From: Chitinophaga pinensis
GTDB lineage: Bacteria; Bacteroidota; Bacteroidia; UKL13-3
Assembly: GCA_945876985.1 (NCBI GenBank)
Contig: CAMCQX010000126.1
Span: 1-5,499 of the forward strand
DNA length: 5,499 nt
Direction: 5' to 3'
Part shown: positions 5,293-5,499 of the stretch, piece by piece
Layout of the letters: the number at the start of each line of letters is the position of its first letter
How positions within the stretch are numbered: position 1 is the first letter of the stretch
The notes under the pieces: model-generated
What the model was told of the DNA's origin: nothing
The model's input: only the letters and a program-made list of their open reading frames with translations
The model's database searches: none
Program-made: the position numbers and the translations under genes

Positions 5293-5499
5293 ATGAAAAC
5301 AATTTTTACATCTATCTACCTTTTAATAAGTAGTTTGAGTTTTGCTCAAATCAGTATTTTAAGTTCTGATATTCCCAGAGTGAATGATACCATGAGATAC
5401 AGCGAAACAACTGTTGGAATTACTGCTGCACAAGCTGCCAAAACAGGAGTTGATACCGTTTGGGACTTTACAAATTTAAAACCTGTTACCCAAGATATT
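5293..5499 (+). CDS. Secreted protein, N-terminal fragment (gene runs past the window end)
   Basis: The frame is open from the ATG at 5293 to the last base, giving 69 residues. It begins with a clear signal peptide: Lys at position 2, a hydrophobic core (about 4-16) and an SFA-Q junction predicting cleavage after residue 18. The mature start QISILSSDIPRVNDTMRYSE, followed by TGVDTVWDFTNLKP (53-66), resembles the N-termini of Bacteroidota exported proteins that often end in a type IX secretion sorting domain. That domain would lie outside this window and cannot be checked. No enzymatic motif is visible yet. The ATG has an A-rich leader and no Shine-Dalgarno. The gene is divergent from rnpB, separated by 111 bases. 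Confidence 0.8.
   Translation, partial: MKTIFTSIYLLISSLSFAQISILSSDIPRVNDTMRYSETTVGITAAQAAKTGVDTVWDFTNLKPVTQDI

Overview
The window is strongly A+T-rich and reads as a chromosomal housekeeping segment of a Bacteroidota bacterium, possibly of the Chitinophagales/Sphingobacteriales type. This placement is inferred from several things. Most genes lack a Shine-Dalgarno sequence and have A/T-rich leaders. Boxes matching the Bacteroidota -7 consensus TAnnTTTG lie upstream of some genes. The truncated gene at the right edge encodes a secreted-protein start of a kind common in type IX secretion cargo. Intergenic heptanucleotide repeats fit an environmental Bacteroidota genome.

Layout from left to right: a non-coding A/T-rich leader (1-286); cinA on the plus strand (287-1522); an intergenic array of heptanucleotide repeats with two embedded 16-bp palindromes (1533-1731), followed by two smaller heptad clusters (1751-1789); a TIP30/HTATIP2-like atypical short-chain dehydrogenase on the minus strand (1792-2445); a divergent spacer (2446-2577); an AIM24/TIGR00266-family gene on the plus strand (2578-3369); a bidirectional hairpin terminator (3382-3421); odhB/sucB, the E2 subunit of 2-oxoglutarate dehydrogenase, on the minus strand (3431-4639); the terminator and body of the RNase P RNA gene rnpB on the minus strand (4745-5181); a divergent spacer with an exact -7 box and a 12-bp dyad; and the start of a secreted-protein gene on the plus strand (5293 to beyond the end).

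The genes do not form an operon. Orientations alternate: cinA and the SDR converge on the repeat array, the AIM24 gene and odhB converge on a shared terminator, and the SDR/AIM24 and rnpB/secreted-protein pairs diverge. The functions are unrelated: pyridine-nucleotide salvage, a Rossmann oxidoreductase-like protein, a beta-rich AIM24 protein, the TCA cycle, tRNA processing and an exported protein. Each gene therefore probably has its own promoter.

I found no convincing new multi-gene system. The items most worth a second look are the heptad-repeat locus, a C-to-U change that puts a U-G wobble into the core P4 helix of RNase P RNA, and a long dyad between rnpB and the secreted-protein gene.
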